Part shown: positions 20,972 through 29,222 of the stretch, piece by piece
How the letters are laid out: every line of letters starts with the position of its first letter
Numbering within the stretch: position 1 is the first letter of the stretch
NCBI GenBank assembly: GCA_016719395.1
Contig: JADJZF010000005.1
Location: 124,001-188,000, forward strand
Direction: 5' to 3'
DNA length: 64,000 nucleotides
Source: Candidatus Amarobacter glycogenicus
GTDB taxonomy: Bacteria > Chloroflexota > Dehalococcoidia > Tepidiformales > Tepidiformaceae
The notes under the pieces: model-generated
Databases searched by the model: none
Seen by the model: only the letters and a program-made list of their open reading frames with translations
Told to the model about the DNA's origin: nothing
Position numbers and translations under genes: made by a program

Positions 20972-21404
20972 CGGTGCTCTCCGCGAGCTGGCATTCGCGG
21001 CACAGCCCGAAAATCGCAAAATGGTGCATATCGGGAGCGAAGCCGAAGTCGCATCGGACTTTCGCCTCGAGACCCTCCAGGTAGGCATGCCCGATCGCTT
21101 CCACGTGGCCGCAACTCGAGCAGACCAGGTGGTGGTGGGGGTCTTCCGGCGCCCACTCGAAAACCACGTCGCCGGCGCCCATATCGGTCGAGGTTGCCAG
21201 CCGCAGGCGCTTCAGAACGTCCAGCGTGCGATAGACCGTGCTCACATCAACGAAGGGGAATTCCGCCCGGACTTGTTCGGCGATCTGGGCCGCGCTGACG
21301 TGCCCTTCGGCATGTCGCAACGCCCGGACGATGAGCAGCCGCTGAGGCGTCATCTTGTGCCCCGCGCGTCGCAACAGCTCTGCGGTTTCGTCCTCGCAGG
21401 TCAT
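20955..21404 (-). CDS. Fur-family transcriptional regulator
   Basis: Ferric-uptake-regulator family repressor, 149 residues. The winged helix covers about residues 10-85 (KMTPQRLLIVRALR, VDVSTVYRTLDVLKRL). The dimerisation domain has the His cluster DPHHHLVCSSCGH and a second CxxC, LCREC, forming the structural zinc site, plus MHHFAIFG. Sequence alone does not separate Fur, PerR and Zur. ATG 21404 is chosen over the upstream extension. It opens the operon with glcDEF, and the start of glcD lies inside its last codons, so it probably senses the metal or redox state for that operon or autoregulates. Confidence 0.9.
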   Translation of the reverse strand: MTCEDETAELLRRAGHKMTPQRLLIVRALRHAEGHVSAAQIAEQVRAEFPFVDVSTVYRTLDVLKRLRLATSTDMGAGDVVFEWAPEDPHHHLVCSSCGHVEAIGHAYLEGLEAKVRCDFGFAPDMHHFAIFGLCRECQLAESTDADSA

Positions 21405-21492
21405 TACTGTCAGTCTACAGACATTCGGTTTCGGCGCAGGCCGCCTTCGGCGCACTCTCTTCGTAGGCCGTCACCCTGTCGATTCTCCCAGC

Positions 21493-22143
21493 ATGACTGT
21501 CTCCGCCGACGACCGCTGGCTGGCCGATGCACGCGCCCGGGCTTCCGCCGGTGGATGGGAGCGCAGCGCCGATACTATTTTCGCCGAGCTGCGCAAGCAG
21601 GCCGCCACGCTCCCGGCTGCCAGGCCGTCCGCGGTTACCTGCCCCGCCTGCGAGGGGCGCCCCGGCTTGCTCGATTTCCCACGCTACGAGCTCCTCTCGG
21701 TCGACCCGATCACGTATTGCGGCGCCTGCTATGGGTTCTGGGCCGTCGGCGACTCGCTCGCGCGGGGCGTAGCCGACCCCGGGCTGATCCATCCCGCGCT
21801 CGAGGCGGTCCCGGCGCCGCGGCGTTGCCGCTATTGCTTTGGCCACTTGAAGCCCGACGACACCTGTGCGAAGTGCGCCAAAGCGCCCCCTGCCCTGGAC
21901 TGCCCCGCCTGCGGGCAGACGATGCAGCGCTTCAAGGAAGGTCAGGTGCGCCTGGACCAGTGCACTGCTTGCCGTGGCACCTGGTTCGATGTCGGGGAGA
22001 TCGCTGCGGTCTACAAGCTCAAGCCGGCTCAGTCGCTTGCGATGTCCACTGTCGATGAACACGCCATGGATGATGAGATGCCGGGCTGGCTGGTCGCCGT
22101 CCATACCCTCAGCCGGATGCTCCTCCCCTTCGTCCCGCTCTAG
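21493..22143 (+). CDS. Zinc-ribbon (zf-TFIIB-like) protein
   Basis: Small 216-residue protein of unknown role with several Cys pairs. CPACEG and CGAC (about residues 49-80), then CRYC and CAKC (about 110-125), precede a C-terminal zf-TFIIB ribbon: CPACGQTMQRFKEGQVRLDQ followed by CTACRGTWFDVGEIAAV. The tail has one short hydrophobic segment. ATG 21493 is used. It diverges from the Fur-glc operon and converges on the suf operon; no link to either is established. Confidence 0.75.
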   Translation: MTVSADDRWLADARARASAGGWERSADTIFAELRKQAATLPAARPSAVTCPACEGRPGLLDFPRYELLSVDPITYCGACYGFWAVGDSLARGVADPGLIHPALEAVPAPRRCRYCFGHLKPDDTCAKCAKAPPALDCPACGQTMQRFKEGQVRLDQCTACRGTWFDVGEIAAVYKLKPAQSLAMSTVDEHAMDDEMPGWLVAVHTLSRMLLPFVPL

Positions 22144-22174
22144 CGAGCGGGGCGTCCGGTCGAAGCTCGAAGGC

Positions 22175-22498
22175 TTACCAGATGCCGAGCTGCATCTTCA
22201 CGTCTTCACTCGCCATCGTTCGCGGGTCCCAAGGGGGATTCCAGACGATCTGCACGTCGACGTCCTTGACTCCGGGGATCTCGCGCAGCTTCGCGTACAC
22301 CTCACCCCGAATGATCGGGCCCAGCGGGCAGCCGGGGCTCGTCAGGGTCATCGTCACGAGCACGTCGCCATCGTCGTATGTGACGTCGTAGATCAGTCCC
22401 AGGTCGACGATGCTCAGGTTGATCTCGGGGTCGTTCACTTCCCAGAGCTTCGCCTTCATCTCTTCAAAAGTCGGCGCCGTGGTCGTCGCGTCGGTCAT
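22175..22498 (-). CDS. sufT: SufT / MIP18-family iron-sulfur assembly protein
   Basis: DUF59 (MIP18) protein, 107 residues, last gene of the suf operon. Features include NDPEINLSIVDLGLIYDV and LTSPGCPLGPIIRGEV, with the conserved Cys of SPGC, and VQIVWNPPWDP at the end. Family members help deliver or mature Fe-S clusters; PaaD-like relatives act in phenylacetate degradation, but the position here supports the Fe-S role. It starts 13 bases after the sufU stop. Confidence 0.9.
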   Translation of the reverse strand: MTDATTTAPTFEEMKAKLWEVNDPEINLSIVDLGLIYDVTYDDGDVLVTMTLTSPGCPLGPIIRGEVYAKLREIPGVKDVDVQIVWNPPWDPRTMASEDVKMQLGIW

Positions 22499-22511
22499 TG
22501 TCCTGGCCTCC

Positions 22512-22949
22512 TCAGGCGGTCGTGGCGGCCTCGGCGAGGCCCTGTTCGAGTACGTTCCAGCATAGCAGCGCGCATTTCACCCGTACCGGCAGCCGCGCGA
22601 CTCCCTCCAGGGCTTCAAGGTCGCCAAGTTCCGAATCCGGCAACTCCCCATCGATCAGCATGGCTCGCACCTTTTTCGTCACTCGCCCTGCCTCGTCCAG
22701 AGGGCGCCCTTTCAATCGTTCCGTCAGCATCGATGCACTCGACTGGCTGATCGAACATCCATGTCCCCAGAAGCCGATGTCCGCGATCGCCCCGTCGGCC
22801 ACCTTCAGGTCGAGGTGAATCTCGTCCCCGCAAACCGGGTTCACCCCTTCCACCCGGATTGGCGCATCAGGGAGCTCGCCGTGATTCCTCGGGCGCCGGT
22901 AGTGGTCCAGGATCAGCTCCCGGTAGAGGTCATCAAACAGTTCGGCCAT
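22512..22949 (-). CDS. sufU: SufU zinc-dependent sulfurtransferase
   Basis: IscU-fold protein, 145 residues, that in Gram-positive SUF systems accepts the persulfide from SufS. Ligand residues are Cys40 and Asp42 (NPVCGDEI), Cys65 (GHGCSISQSSASML) and Cys126 (VRVKCALLCWN). The roughly 18-residue insert between the second and third Cys regions, compared with IscU, marks the SufU type. Its start overlaps the sufS stop by one base. Confidence 0.94.
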   Translation of the reverse strand: MAELFDDLYRELILDHYRRPRNHGELPDAPIRVEGVNPVCGDEIHLDLKVADGAIADIGFWGHGCSISQSSASMLTERLKGRPLDEAGRVTKKVRAMLIDGELPDSELGDLEALEGVARLPVRVKCALLCWNVLEQGLAEAATTA

Positions 22950-24172
22950 CAGGCGAACACCTTTCGCGCGTGCTCGATCGCCTCAACGAGCGGGGCGATG
23001 TCGTCTTCGCCGTTGTACACCGAGAAGCTCGCCCGGCTCGTCGCCGGCACGCGGAGCTGCCGCATGAGCAGCTGTGCGCAGTGGTGTCCGGCGCGGATCG
23101 CCACGCCGTGGCCATCCGCGATCGTCGCCATGTCATGGGGGTGTACCCCCGGCACTTCGAAACTCACCACTCCACCGCGCTCCTCCGGATCGCGCGGGCC
23201 GTGGATCGCGAGGCCCGGGATCCGCTCGAGTGTGTCCATCGCATATGCCGTCAGGGCGACCTCGTGGCGCCGGACTTCGTCCATGCCGAGAGCTTCGAGG
23301 TACTCGATGGCCGCACCGAGGGCAATCACGTCTGCGATGTTCGGTGTGCCCGCTTCGAACTTGTGCGGTACCTCTGCCCACGTCGAGGCTTCCTCCCGCA
23401 CGGTCGCGATCATGTCGCCGCCGCCCATGAACGGGTCCATCTCTTCGAGCAGTCCCTCACGCGCCCACAGCACTCCGACGCCCGTCGGGCCCAGCATCTT
23501 GTGCGCCGAAAAGGCAACGAAATCCGCGCCGGTCGCGCGCACATCAAACGGGAGGTGGGGCACGCTCTGAGCCGCGTCCAGGAGGAAGAGAGCGCCCGCT
23601 CGATGCGCCATCTCTGCGAACTCCGCCACCGGGTTGATAGTCCCCAGTACGTTCGACATATGCATCAGGCTGACCAGTTTCGTCCGGGGGCCAATCAGCG
23701 CCCGCAGCGAATCCACGTCGAGATGTCCGTCTGGCGTCAAGCTGGCGAACCGCACCGCCGCGCCCGCACGTGCCGCCAGCAGCTGCCACGGCACAATGTT
23801 TGAGTGATGCTCCATCTGGCTGATAACGATTTCGTCGCCTTCGCCGATGAACCGATCGCCCCAGGAATGGGCTACCAGGTTGATGCTCTCGGTGGTGTTC
23901 CTTGTGAAGACCACGTCCTCGGGGTTGCTCGCGCCGATAAATCGCGCCACCTTCGCGCGGGTGTCTTCGTACTGCTCCGTCGCGCGCTGTGCCAGCGTGT
24001 GGATGCCCCGGTGGATGTTCGCGTTGCTCGTCTCGTAGTAGTTCACGAGCGCGTCGATCACGGCACGGGGCTTCTGTGTCGTCGCGGCACTATCCAGGTA
24101 AACGAGGCGATGCCCGTTCACCCGCTGGTGCAGGATCGGAAAGTCCTCGCGAAGTCGCTCTATGTCCAACAT
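22949..24172 (-). CDS. sufS: Cysteine desulfurase SufS
   Basis: PLP enzyme (group II desulfurase) that removes sulfur from cysteine as a persulfide for cluster assembly, 407 residues. The PLP Lys is in FSAHKMLGPTG (Lys225) and the catalytic Cys in RAGHHCAQLL (Cys365). The N-terminus YLDSAATTQKP and NIHRGIHTLAQRAT are typical. It is followed directly by its partner sufU and preceded by the Rieske gene with a 69-base gap. Confidence 0.95.
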   Translation of the reverse strand: MLDIERLREDFPILHQRVNGHRLVYLDSAATTQKPRAVIDALVNYYETSNANIHRGIHTLAQRATEQYEDTRAKVARFIGASNPEDVVFTRNTTESINLVAHSWGDRFIGEGDEIVISQMEHHSNIVPWQLLAARAGAAVRFASLTPDGHLDVDSLRALIGPRTKLVSLMHMSNVLGTINPVAEFAEMAHRAGALFLLDAAQSVPHLPFDVRATGADFVAFSAHKMLGPTGVGVLWAREGLLEEMDPFMGGGDMIATVREEASTWAEVPHKFEAGTPNIADVIALGAAIEYLEALGMDEVRRHEVALTAYAMDTLERIPGLAIHGPRDPEERGGVVSFEVPGVHPHDMATIADGHGVAIRAGHHCAQLLMRQLRVPATSRASFSVYNGEDDIAPLVEAIEHARKVFA

Positions 24173-24241
24173 CTCTGCACCGCAGCCTTCCGGCTCAGTC
24201 TGGGGAGGCCCCTCTCAGCCGGCTGTTACTTTTGTCAAGAT

Positions 24242-24547
24242 TCACACCTCGACTTCGATCTCCTTGCCATCGAGACGCGTCGGGTATGACCTGATCGGCC
24301 GCACCGCCGGCAACGACAACACTTTCCCGTTTGTTACATCAAACTGCGCCCCGTGGCGCGGACACTCGATCCGGTGGCCTATCAGTTTGCCCTGGTCGAG
24401 TGGTCCGCGGTCGTGGCTGCACATGTCGTCGATCGCGTAGATGCCGTCGCCCGTGTTACACAGGGCGATGCGCTTTCCGCCGGCTTCCACGACTTTCGCC
24501 TGGCCCGCTTCAATGTCGCCGGCGTTCGCCACCTTGAACCACGTCAT
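24242..24547 (-). CDS. Rieske-type 2Fe-2S ferredoxin
   Basis: Soluble Rieske protein, 101 residues, with ligands CSHD (Cys/His) and CPRHGAQFD spaced as in nitrite-reductase-small-subunit/NdmA-type ferredoxins. It has no membrane anchor. The gene overlaps the sufD stop as ATGA. Such genes recur in SUF operons, where they may donate electrons or act as a client; the role is inferred from position. Confidence 0.9.
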   Translation of the reverse strand: MTWFKVANAGDIEAGQAKVVEAGGKRIALCNTGDGIYAIDDMCSHDRGPLDQGKLIGHRIECPRHGAQFDVTNGKVLSLPAVRPIRSYPTRLDGKEIEVEV

Positions 24548-25755
24548 CGGTCGAAGGCCCCTTCCAGTTTCGCGACCAGCTCCTCTCGCAACTCGAGGTT
24601 GGGCACACGGCTGAGCACGTCCTCCAGGAATGCCGTCACGAGCATCGATTCCGCCTCGGGACGGGCGATGCCGCGCGCTTGCATGTAGAACAGCTGTTCC
24701 TGGTCCACCGGCCCAGCAGTTGCTCCGTGGGACGCACGGACGATGTCGCTGGTCAGGATCTCTAGCACAGGGTCACTGTTCGCCCGCGCCGTTTCGCTCA
24801 GCAGAAGGTTCCGGTTCTCCTGGTTCGCATCGGCGTTCTTCGCACCGAGGCCGACCTTCGTGACCCCGTAATAGATGGCCTGGGAGTTGTCCTTCAGCGC
24901 GGCCTTGTACTCCAGGTCGCTCCGCGTGTCCGGGCCGATATGGTCTTGGAACGTGTAGAAGTCCGCCTGGGTGTTGCCCGTCCCATACGCGACGCCGAGG
25001 AGTTCGCTCGAAGTTCCGCGCGCCTCCAACGTCGATTCAAGGTGGCCCTTCACCGCTTCGCCCCCGAGGACCATGTGGAGGTTTCGGAACGCTGCATCGC
25101 GCTCGCGTCCGAGGAATCGCTGGTAGGCGAACGCCTTCGTCTTCCGCCCCCAACGGTGCACACAGTAGTACTGCACTTCGGCCCCCGGGCCGGGGATCAC
25201 CTCCGCTGCGAGCAATGCCACAATCGGCTCGTCACTCGAAACGTATTCCTGCACTACCGTCACGCGACTGTTCGCGCCTGTGACGATGAGTGTGTGCGGC
25301 GTGCTCACACCCGGCCCGCTGACGGTCCTCGTCAGGTGAATCGGCTCGGAGAGTTCAGCATTCGCCGGCACGTTGATGAGGACACCGTCGCGCAGGTAGG
25401 CGTAGTGCAGTGCTGTCAGACGGTCCGCTTCAGGCAGGACCACCGTCCCAAGGTGCTTCGCGAGAACACCGGCGGCGTCGCCCGTAGCCTCGCTGAACCG
25501 GACGGCAACGCCAGCCGGCGCCCCCGAGATCGCGACGCCGATGTCGGCGAGTGGCGTCTCGGGGGTCAGACCGAAACTCGTCGCCTCGAAGTACTTCCAT
25601 GGCCGTTCCGCGCGGGAGTCAGGCCACTCCATTTCGCTCGCAGCCTTCGCTCCTCGCGCCCGCAGCGCCGCCTGCGCCGGGGAGTCCTTCCACGAAGTCC
25701 CTACTGCCGCGCTCGCCGTCCGGAAATCCATCCGCTGCTCTACTAAAGCAGTCAT
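24544..25755 (-). CDS. sufD: Fe-S assembly scaffold subunit SufD
   Basis: SufB paralogue in the SufBC2D scaffold, 403 residues. The beta-helix core shows SGPGVSTPHTLIVTGANSRV and LESTLEARGTSSELLGVAYG, and the C-terminal helical domain shows ATAGPVDQEQLFYMQARGI and EAESMLVTAFLEDVL, with His in RASHGATAGP. It is intact. Separated from sufB by an unusual 139-base G+C-rich spacer, whereas other joints in the operon are 16 bases or less or overlap (except 69 before sufS). Confidence 0.93.
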   Translation of the reverse strand: MTALVEQRMDFRTASAAVGTSWKDSPAQAALRARGAKAASEMEWPDSRAERPWKYFEATSFGLTPETPLADIGVAISGAPAGVAVRFSEATGDAAGVLAKHLGTVVLPEADRLTALHYAYLRDGVLINVPANAELSEPIHLTRTVSGPGVSTPHTLIVTGANSRVTVVQEYVSSDEPIVALLAAEVIPGPGAEVQYYCVHRWGRKTKAFAYQRFLGRERDAAFRNLHMVLGGEAVKGHLESTLEARGTSSELLGVAYGTGNTQADFYTFQDHIGPDTRSDLEYKAALKDNSQAIYYGVTKVGLGAKNADANQENRNLLLSETARANSDPVLEILTSDIVRASHGATAGPVDQEQLFYMQARGIARPEAESMLVTAFLEDVLSRVPNLELREELVAKLEGAFDR

Positions 25756-25894
25756 TCGCTACCTCGTTCTATCCCTCCCCGCCGGGAGGGAGGCGGCGGG
25801 GAATGGTTGTCCCCCCGCGGCGGGCGCCGGGCCCGGGCCCGAACCCCCCCGGGGGCCGCCCAGCCGCGCCCCACGGGGAAGGGGGTGCACCGCC
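25756..25894. other. Hyper-G+C spacer inside the suf operon
   Basis: Noncoding gap between sufB and sufD, built largely of C and G runs: CCCCCCGCGG, GGGCCCGGGCCCG and CCCCCCGGGGG. A perfect hairpin CCCTCCC-CGCC-GGGAGGG lies at its left part (about 25776-25793). On the minus strand, which is the transcribed direction, several tracts of three or more G are close together, so a G-quadruplex or strong hairpin could form in the mRNA upstream of sufD. It could also be a poorly assembled patch. Confidence 0.5.
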
Positions 25895-27108
25895 CTAACC
25901 GACGGCGCCTTCCATTTGCATTTCGATCAGCCGGTTCAGTTCCACCGCGTATTCCATCGGCAGCTCCTTCACGATCGGCTCTACAAACCCGTTGACGATC
26001 ATCTTCGCCGCCGCTTCCTCCGACATGCCGCGACTCATCAGGTAGAAGAGCTGGTCTTCGCCGAGCTTCGAAACGTACGCCTCGTGCTGAATGCTCACGT
26101 CCGGCTCGTCGATCTCCATCGTCGGATACGTGTCCGAACGGGAAGTTTGGTCAAGCAGCAGGGCGTCGCAGCGGACGTTCGCCTTCACGCCCTCGCAGCC
26201 GTCGTACACCTTCAGCAGCCCGCGGTATCCAGGTTTCCGTCCACCCACTCCATCACTGCGTCTTGGTAGGCCATCGCCCGCTTCGTCACCAGGTTGTACA
26301 CGTTGTTCGACCAGTTCTGGATGGTCGTGTAGCGCACGCGGGCGCCCTTCTTCACGATGATCTCCACCACCGCGCTGTGCAGCGAGTCCGAACTGTAGAT
26401 CGGGGCCGTGCAGCCTTCCACGTAATGGATCTGGCTGCCTTCGTCCGCGATGATCAGCGTCCGCTCGAACTGGCCCATGTTCTGCGTGTTGATGCGGAAG
26501 TAGGCCTGGAGCGGGATGTCCACCTTCACGCCCTTTGGCACGTAGATGAACGAGCCTCCGCTCCAGACTGCGCTGTTCAGCGCCGCGAAGCGGTTGTCTC
26601 CCGGTGGCACCACCGTCCCGAAGTACTCCTTGAAGATCTCTTCGTGTTCCCTCAGCGCCTGGTCGGTGCCAAGGAAGACCACTCCGAGCTTCTCAAGGTC
26701 CTCTCGGATGTTGTGGTACACCACTTCCGAGTCGTATTGCGCGCCGACGCCGGCGAGGTACTTCTTCTCCGCCTCGGGGATCCCGAGCTTGTCGAACGTC
26801 CGTCGGATGTACTCCGGCACGTCTTCCCAGCTCCGCTCGTCGCGGTCCGTTGCGCGCACAAAGTAGTGAATGTCATCGAAGTTGATGTCGGTGAGCTGCT
26901 CCGTCGCCCACGGTGGGTTTTGCTTCTCCCGAAACAGCTCCAGCGACCGCAGGCGGAACTCGCGCATCCACTGCGGCTCGTCCTTCATATCCGAAATCAT
27001 GTTCACGATGTCGGGGCTGACGCCCTTGTTCGCCTTGAAGAGCGCCTCTTCCGGGTCGTAAAAGCCAAACTGGTAATCAGAGACGATCGACTCAGGTGCG
27101 GTGGTCAT
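25895..27108 (-). CDS. sufB: Fe-S assembly scaffold SufB, with frame break and about 63 codons missing
   Basis: Core scaffold subunit on which clusters form. The N-terminal part (from MTTAPESIVSD at 27108) is canonical through WSGGSFIYVPKGVKVDIPLQ, HYVEGCTAPIYSSDSLHSAV and AVMEWVDGN. The C-terminal part resumes with YRGLLKVYDG, NVRCDALLLDQTSRSDTYP, IQHEAYVSKLGEDQLFYLMS and ELNRLIEMQMEGAVG. The Cys of NVRCDALL and the His-Glu of QHEA, equivalent to catalytic residues of E. coli SufB, are present. At 26230-26250 the two parts join out of frame, and the segment that normally lies between (GSKVTMKYP through the SKSV...GG region, about 63 residues) is absent. The observed length is about 404 codons against about 467 expected. 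ATG 27108 is ten bases after sufC. Confidence 0.88.
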
Positions 27109-27118
27109 GGTTGCCTCC

Positions 27119-27871
27119 TCAGGCGGTTGCGGCGGCTGCTTCGTATTCGTCGTAGCCGGTCGCTTCGAGCTGTTCTGCCAGCTCCGGGCCACCGGACTTC
27201 ACGATTCGGCCGTCCACCAGCACGTGGACGAACTGCGGCTTGATGTAGTTCAGGAGGCGCTGGTAGTGCGTGATCAGCAGGAGCCCCATCGCCGGGTTCA
27301 TGAGCGTGTTCACGCCCTCCGCTACTGTCCGCAAGGCGTCGATGTCGAGTCCTGAGTCGGTCTCGTCGAGTACCGCCATCGAAGGTTCGAGCATCGCCAT
27401 CTGCAGCATCTCGGCGCGTTTCTTCTCTCCCCCGCTGAAACCGTCGTTCACGTACCGGCGGGCGAAGTTCTGGTCCACTTTCAACAGGTCCATCTTCTTG
27501 AACAGCGACTCGCGGAACTCCCGGATCGGCACTTCCTGGCCGCGCCGCGCGTTGACCGCCTGGCGCATGAAGTTCACCAGCGTCACCCCAGGGATGGCCA
27601 CCGGGTACTGGAACGCGAGGAACAGCCCCAGCCGCGCGCGCTCGTCCACTGCCAGTCCGGCCAGGGACTCACCCTTGAACAGGATCTCGCCGCCCGTCAG
27701 TTTGTAACTCGGGTTACCCATCAGCACGTTCGCCAGGGTGCTCTTGCCCGAGCCGTTCGGGCCCATGATCGCGTGCACTTCGCCGGCATCGACGGTCAGC
27801 GAGAGCCCCTTCAGGATCTCTTTGTCGCCGATATTGGCGCGAAGATCGCGTATCTCCAGAAGCTTGGTCAT
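27119..27871 (-). CDS. sufC: SufC ATPase
   Basis: ABC-type ATPase that drives conformational change in the SufBCD scaffold, 250 residues. Walker A is GPNGSGKSTLANVL, the Q-loop lies in FLAFQYPVAIPGV, the signature is FSGGEKKRAEM, Walker B with the SufC-typical end is MAVLDETDSGLDIDAL, and the switch His is in LITHYQRLL. Second gene of the operon, 15 bases after the regulator. Confidence 0.96.
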   Translation of the reverse strand: MTKLLEIRDLRANIGDKEILKGLSLTVDAGEVHAIMGPNGSGKSTLANVLMGNPSYKLTGGEILFKGESLAGLAVDERARLGLFLAFQYPVAIPGVTLVNFMRQAVNARRGQEVPIREFRESLFKKMDLLKVDQNFARRYVNDGFSGGEKKRAEMLQMAMLEPSMAVLDETDSGLDIDALRTVAEGVNTLMNPAMGLLLITHYQRLLNYIKPQFVHVLVDGRIVKSGGPELAEQLEATGYDEYEAAAATA

Positions 27872-27886
27872 TGCGGAGCTCTCCTC

Positions 27887-28522
27887 TTATCCAACTTCGA
27901 TGATTTGTGGTTGGCCGGGCTGCGCCCTCACCAGGTATTCGCAACAGGACGCCCCGTCGACGATTCGGTTGAGCTGTTCGACATCGTGCCCCAGCAGCAA
28001 CTCGATCGCCCGTTTGTCCGATTCGCACGGAAGCTTCGAGATCTCAGCGGCCTTGTGGTAAGGGCATCTGCCGTTTACGAGGTGGATCCCGTCGGCTTCG
28101 GTCCGCCAGGCGTCGAGGATGCCCTCTCCCCGGAGGCTCGCCGTGACTTTGGCGACAAGCTCCTGTTCCGTCAGGCCCGACGCTTCGACGCGATGTTTCA
28201 GCGCCAGCGATTCGGCCACGCTCGTCATCACCGTGGAGATGACGTCTTCGCGTTCGCCCAGGCTCTTCAGCATCCTTTCGAGCAGGTCGGCGTACGCCGG
28301 AGGCACCGATTGCGTAGCCTTCTCCGTGGCGAAGTACACGTGGTACGGGCGCCCCGTCGCTTGCTTCACCGCCTTCACATCCACCAGTCCGTCGGCCCGG
28401 AGATGATCCAGGTGCCGGCGGATCGCGGCCGTCGTGATCGTCAACTCGGTCGCGAGGTCTTCCACTCGCACCTCTCGCTGCTCGACCACCAGGTCCAGGA
28501 TCCGTTCACGAGTTCCTTGCAC
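27887..28522 (-). CDS. sufR: SufR-like iron-sulfur repressor of the suf operon
   Basis: DeoR/ArsR-type winged-helix regulator, 211 residues. The DNA-binding domain is N-terminal (ILDLVVEQREVRVEDLATEL, TTAAIRRHLDHLRADGLV). The C-terminal part has the cluster-binding Cys set: NGRCPYHKAAEISKLPC (two Cys separated by twelve residues) and later GASCCEYLV. That pattern matches SufR, which binds an Fe-S cluster and represses suf when clusters are plentiful. The start is GTG 28522. It is the first gene of the operon, as expected for an autoregulator. Confidence 0.88.
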   Translation of the reverse strand: MQGTRERILDLVVEQREVRVEDLATELTITTAAIRRHLDHLRADGLVDVKAVKQATGRPYHVYFATEKATQSVPPAYADLLERMLKSLGEREDVISTVMTSVAESLALKHRVEASGLTEQELVAKVTASLRGEGILDAWRTEADGIHLVNGRCPYHKAAEISKLPCESDKRAIELLLGHDVEQLNRIVDGASCCEYLVRAQPGQPQIIEVG

Positions 28523-28664
28523 ACGCCCAGTCTACGCGGCTTTGCGGGCTTTTTCTACTTTGTTGTTGCAAAAGTCCTCTATGGCGCCTATTGGCCGTGC
28601 GGGAAGGACCTCGGCGGCAGCTCTCCTCGTCCATACGATAGGTTAGCTGTAACATAGTGGAGAA

Positions 28665-29222
28665 ATGTCTATCGAGTTCACCATCCTGGCGTTCCTGTCT
28701 TCCGGGCCGCTTTCCGGCTACGACCTGAAGAAGATGCTTGCCCAATCTGAGGCCCTCCCCTGGTCGGGCAACAACAACCAGGTCTACAGGGTGCTGGTTG
28801 GCCTCCACCGCGACGGCCTCGCCTCCCTGGAAGTCCAGCAGCCCGCCGAAGGCCCCGCTCGAAAGGTCTACACCATCACCCCGCAGGGCATCACCGCCCT
28901 TCGCGAGTGGCTCCGCTCTGAAACCGAGGCGCCGCAGCTGCGTGCTCCGATCGTCTCTCGCCTCATCGCCGCTGAAGTCCTCTCGGCCGAAGACCTCGAC
29001 TTGCTGCTGTCGCGCTACGCCGAGGAAGTCCGCCTTAAGCTCCTTGGCCTCGAGGAGATCGAGCGTCGTGGCGTTGGTGTCGCTCTCGGCAGTCCGCGCC
29101 AGCGCTTGCTCTGGCAGTGCATCAACAGCCGGCCAATCCAGCTCCTCCGGGCCGAGGAAGCGTGGGTTCGCGAACTTCGGTGGGCCCTCGCCAGACTCGA
29201 AACAACCGTCCCCTCGTCCTAG
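28665..29222 (+). CDS. PadR-family transcriptional regulator
   Basis: Winged-helix regulator of the PadR family, 185 residues. The N-terminal domain has ILAFLSSGPLSGYDLKKML, then QVYRVLVGLHRDGLASLEVQ and RKVYTITPQGITALREWL; the C-terminal helical half (about 100-180) corresponds to the Vir_act_alpha_C dimerisation region. It diverges from sufR across a 142-base region that must hold both promoters, and its last four bases overlap the convergent YihY gene. The effector is unknown. Confidence 0.88.
   Translation: MSIEFTILAFLSSGPLSGYDLKKMLAQSEALPWSGNNNQVYRVLVGLHRDGLASLEVQQPAEGPARKVYTITPQGITALREWLRSETEAPQLRAPIVSRLIAAEVLSAEDLDLLLSRYAEEVRLKLLGLEEIERRGVGVALGSPRQRLLWQCINSRPIQLLRAEEAWVRELRWALARLETTVPSS

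Noticed and set aside
26200..26270. Intein or insertion at the SufB break (inteins are known in some SufB proteins)
   Set aside because: The break lacks sequence rather than having extra sequence; no intein splicing motifs are present.
28523..28664. A defined SufR or PadR operator in the divergent sufR-padR region
   Set aside because: Only short, imperfect inverted repeats are present; none matches a consensus well enough to call.
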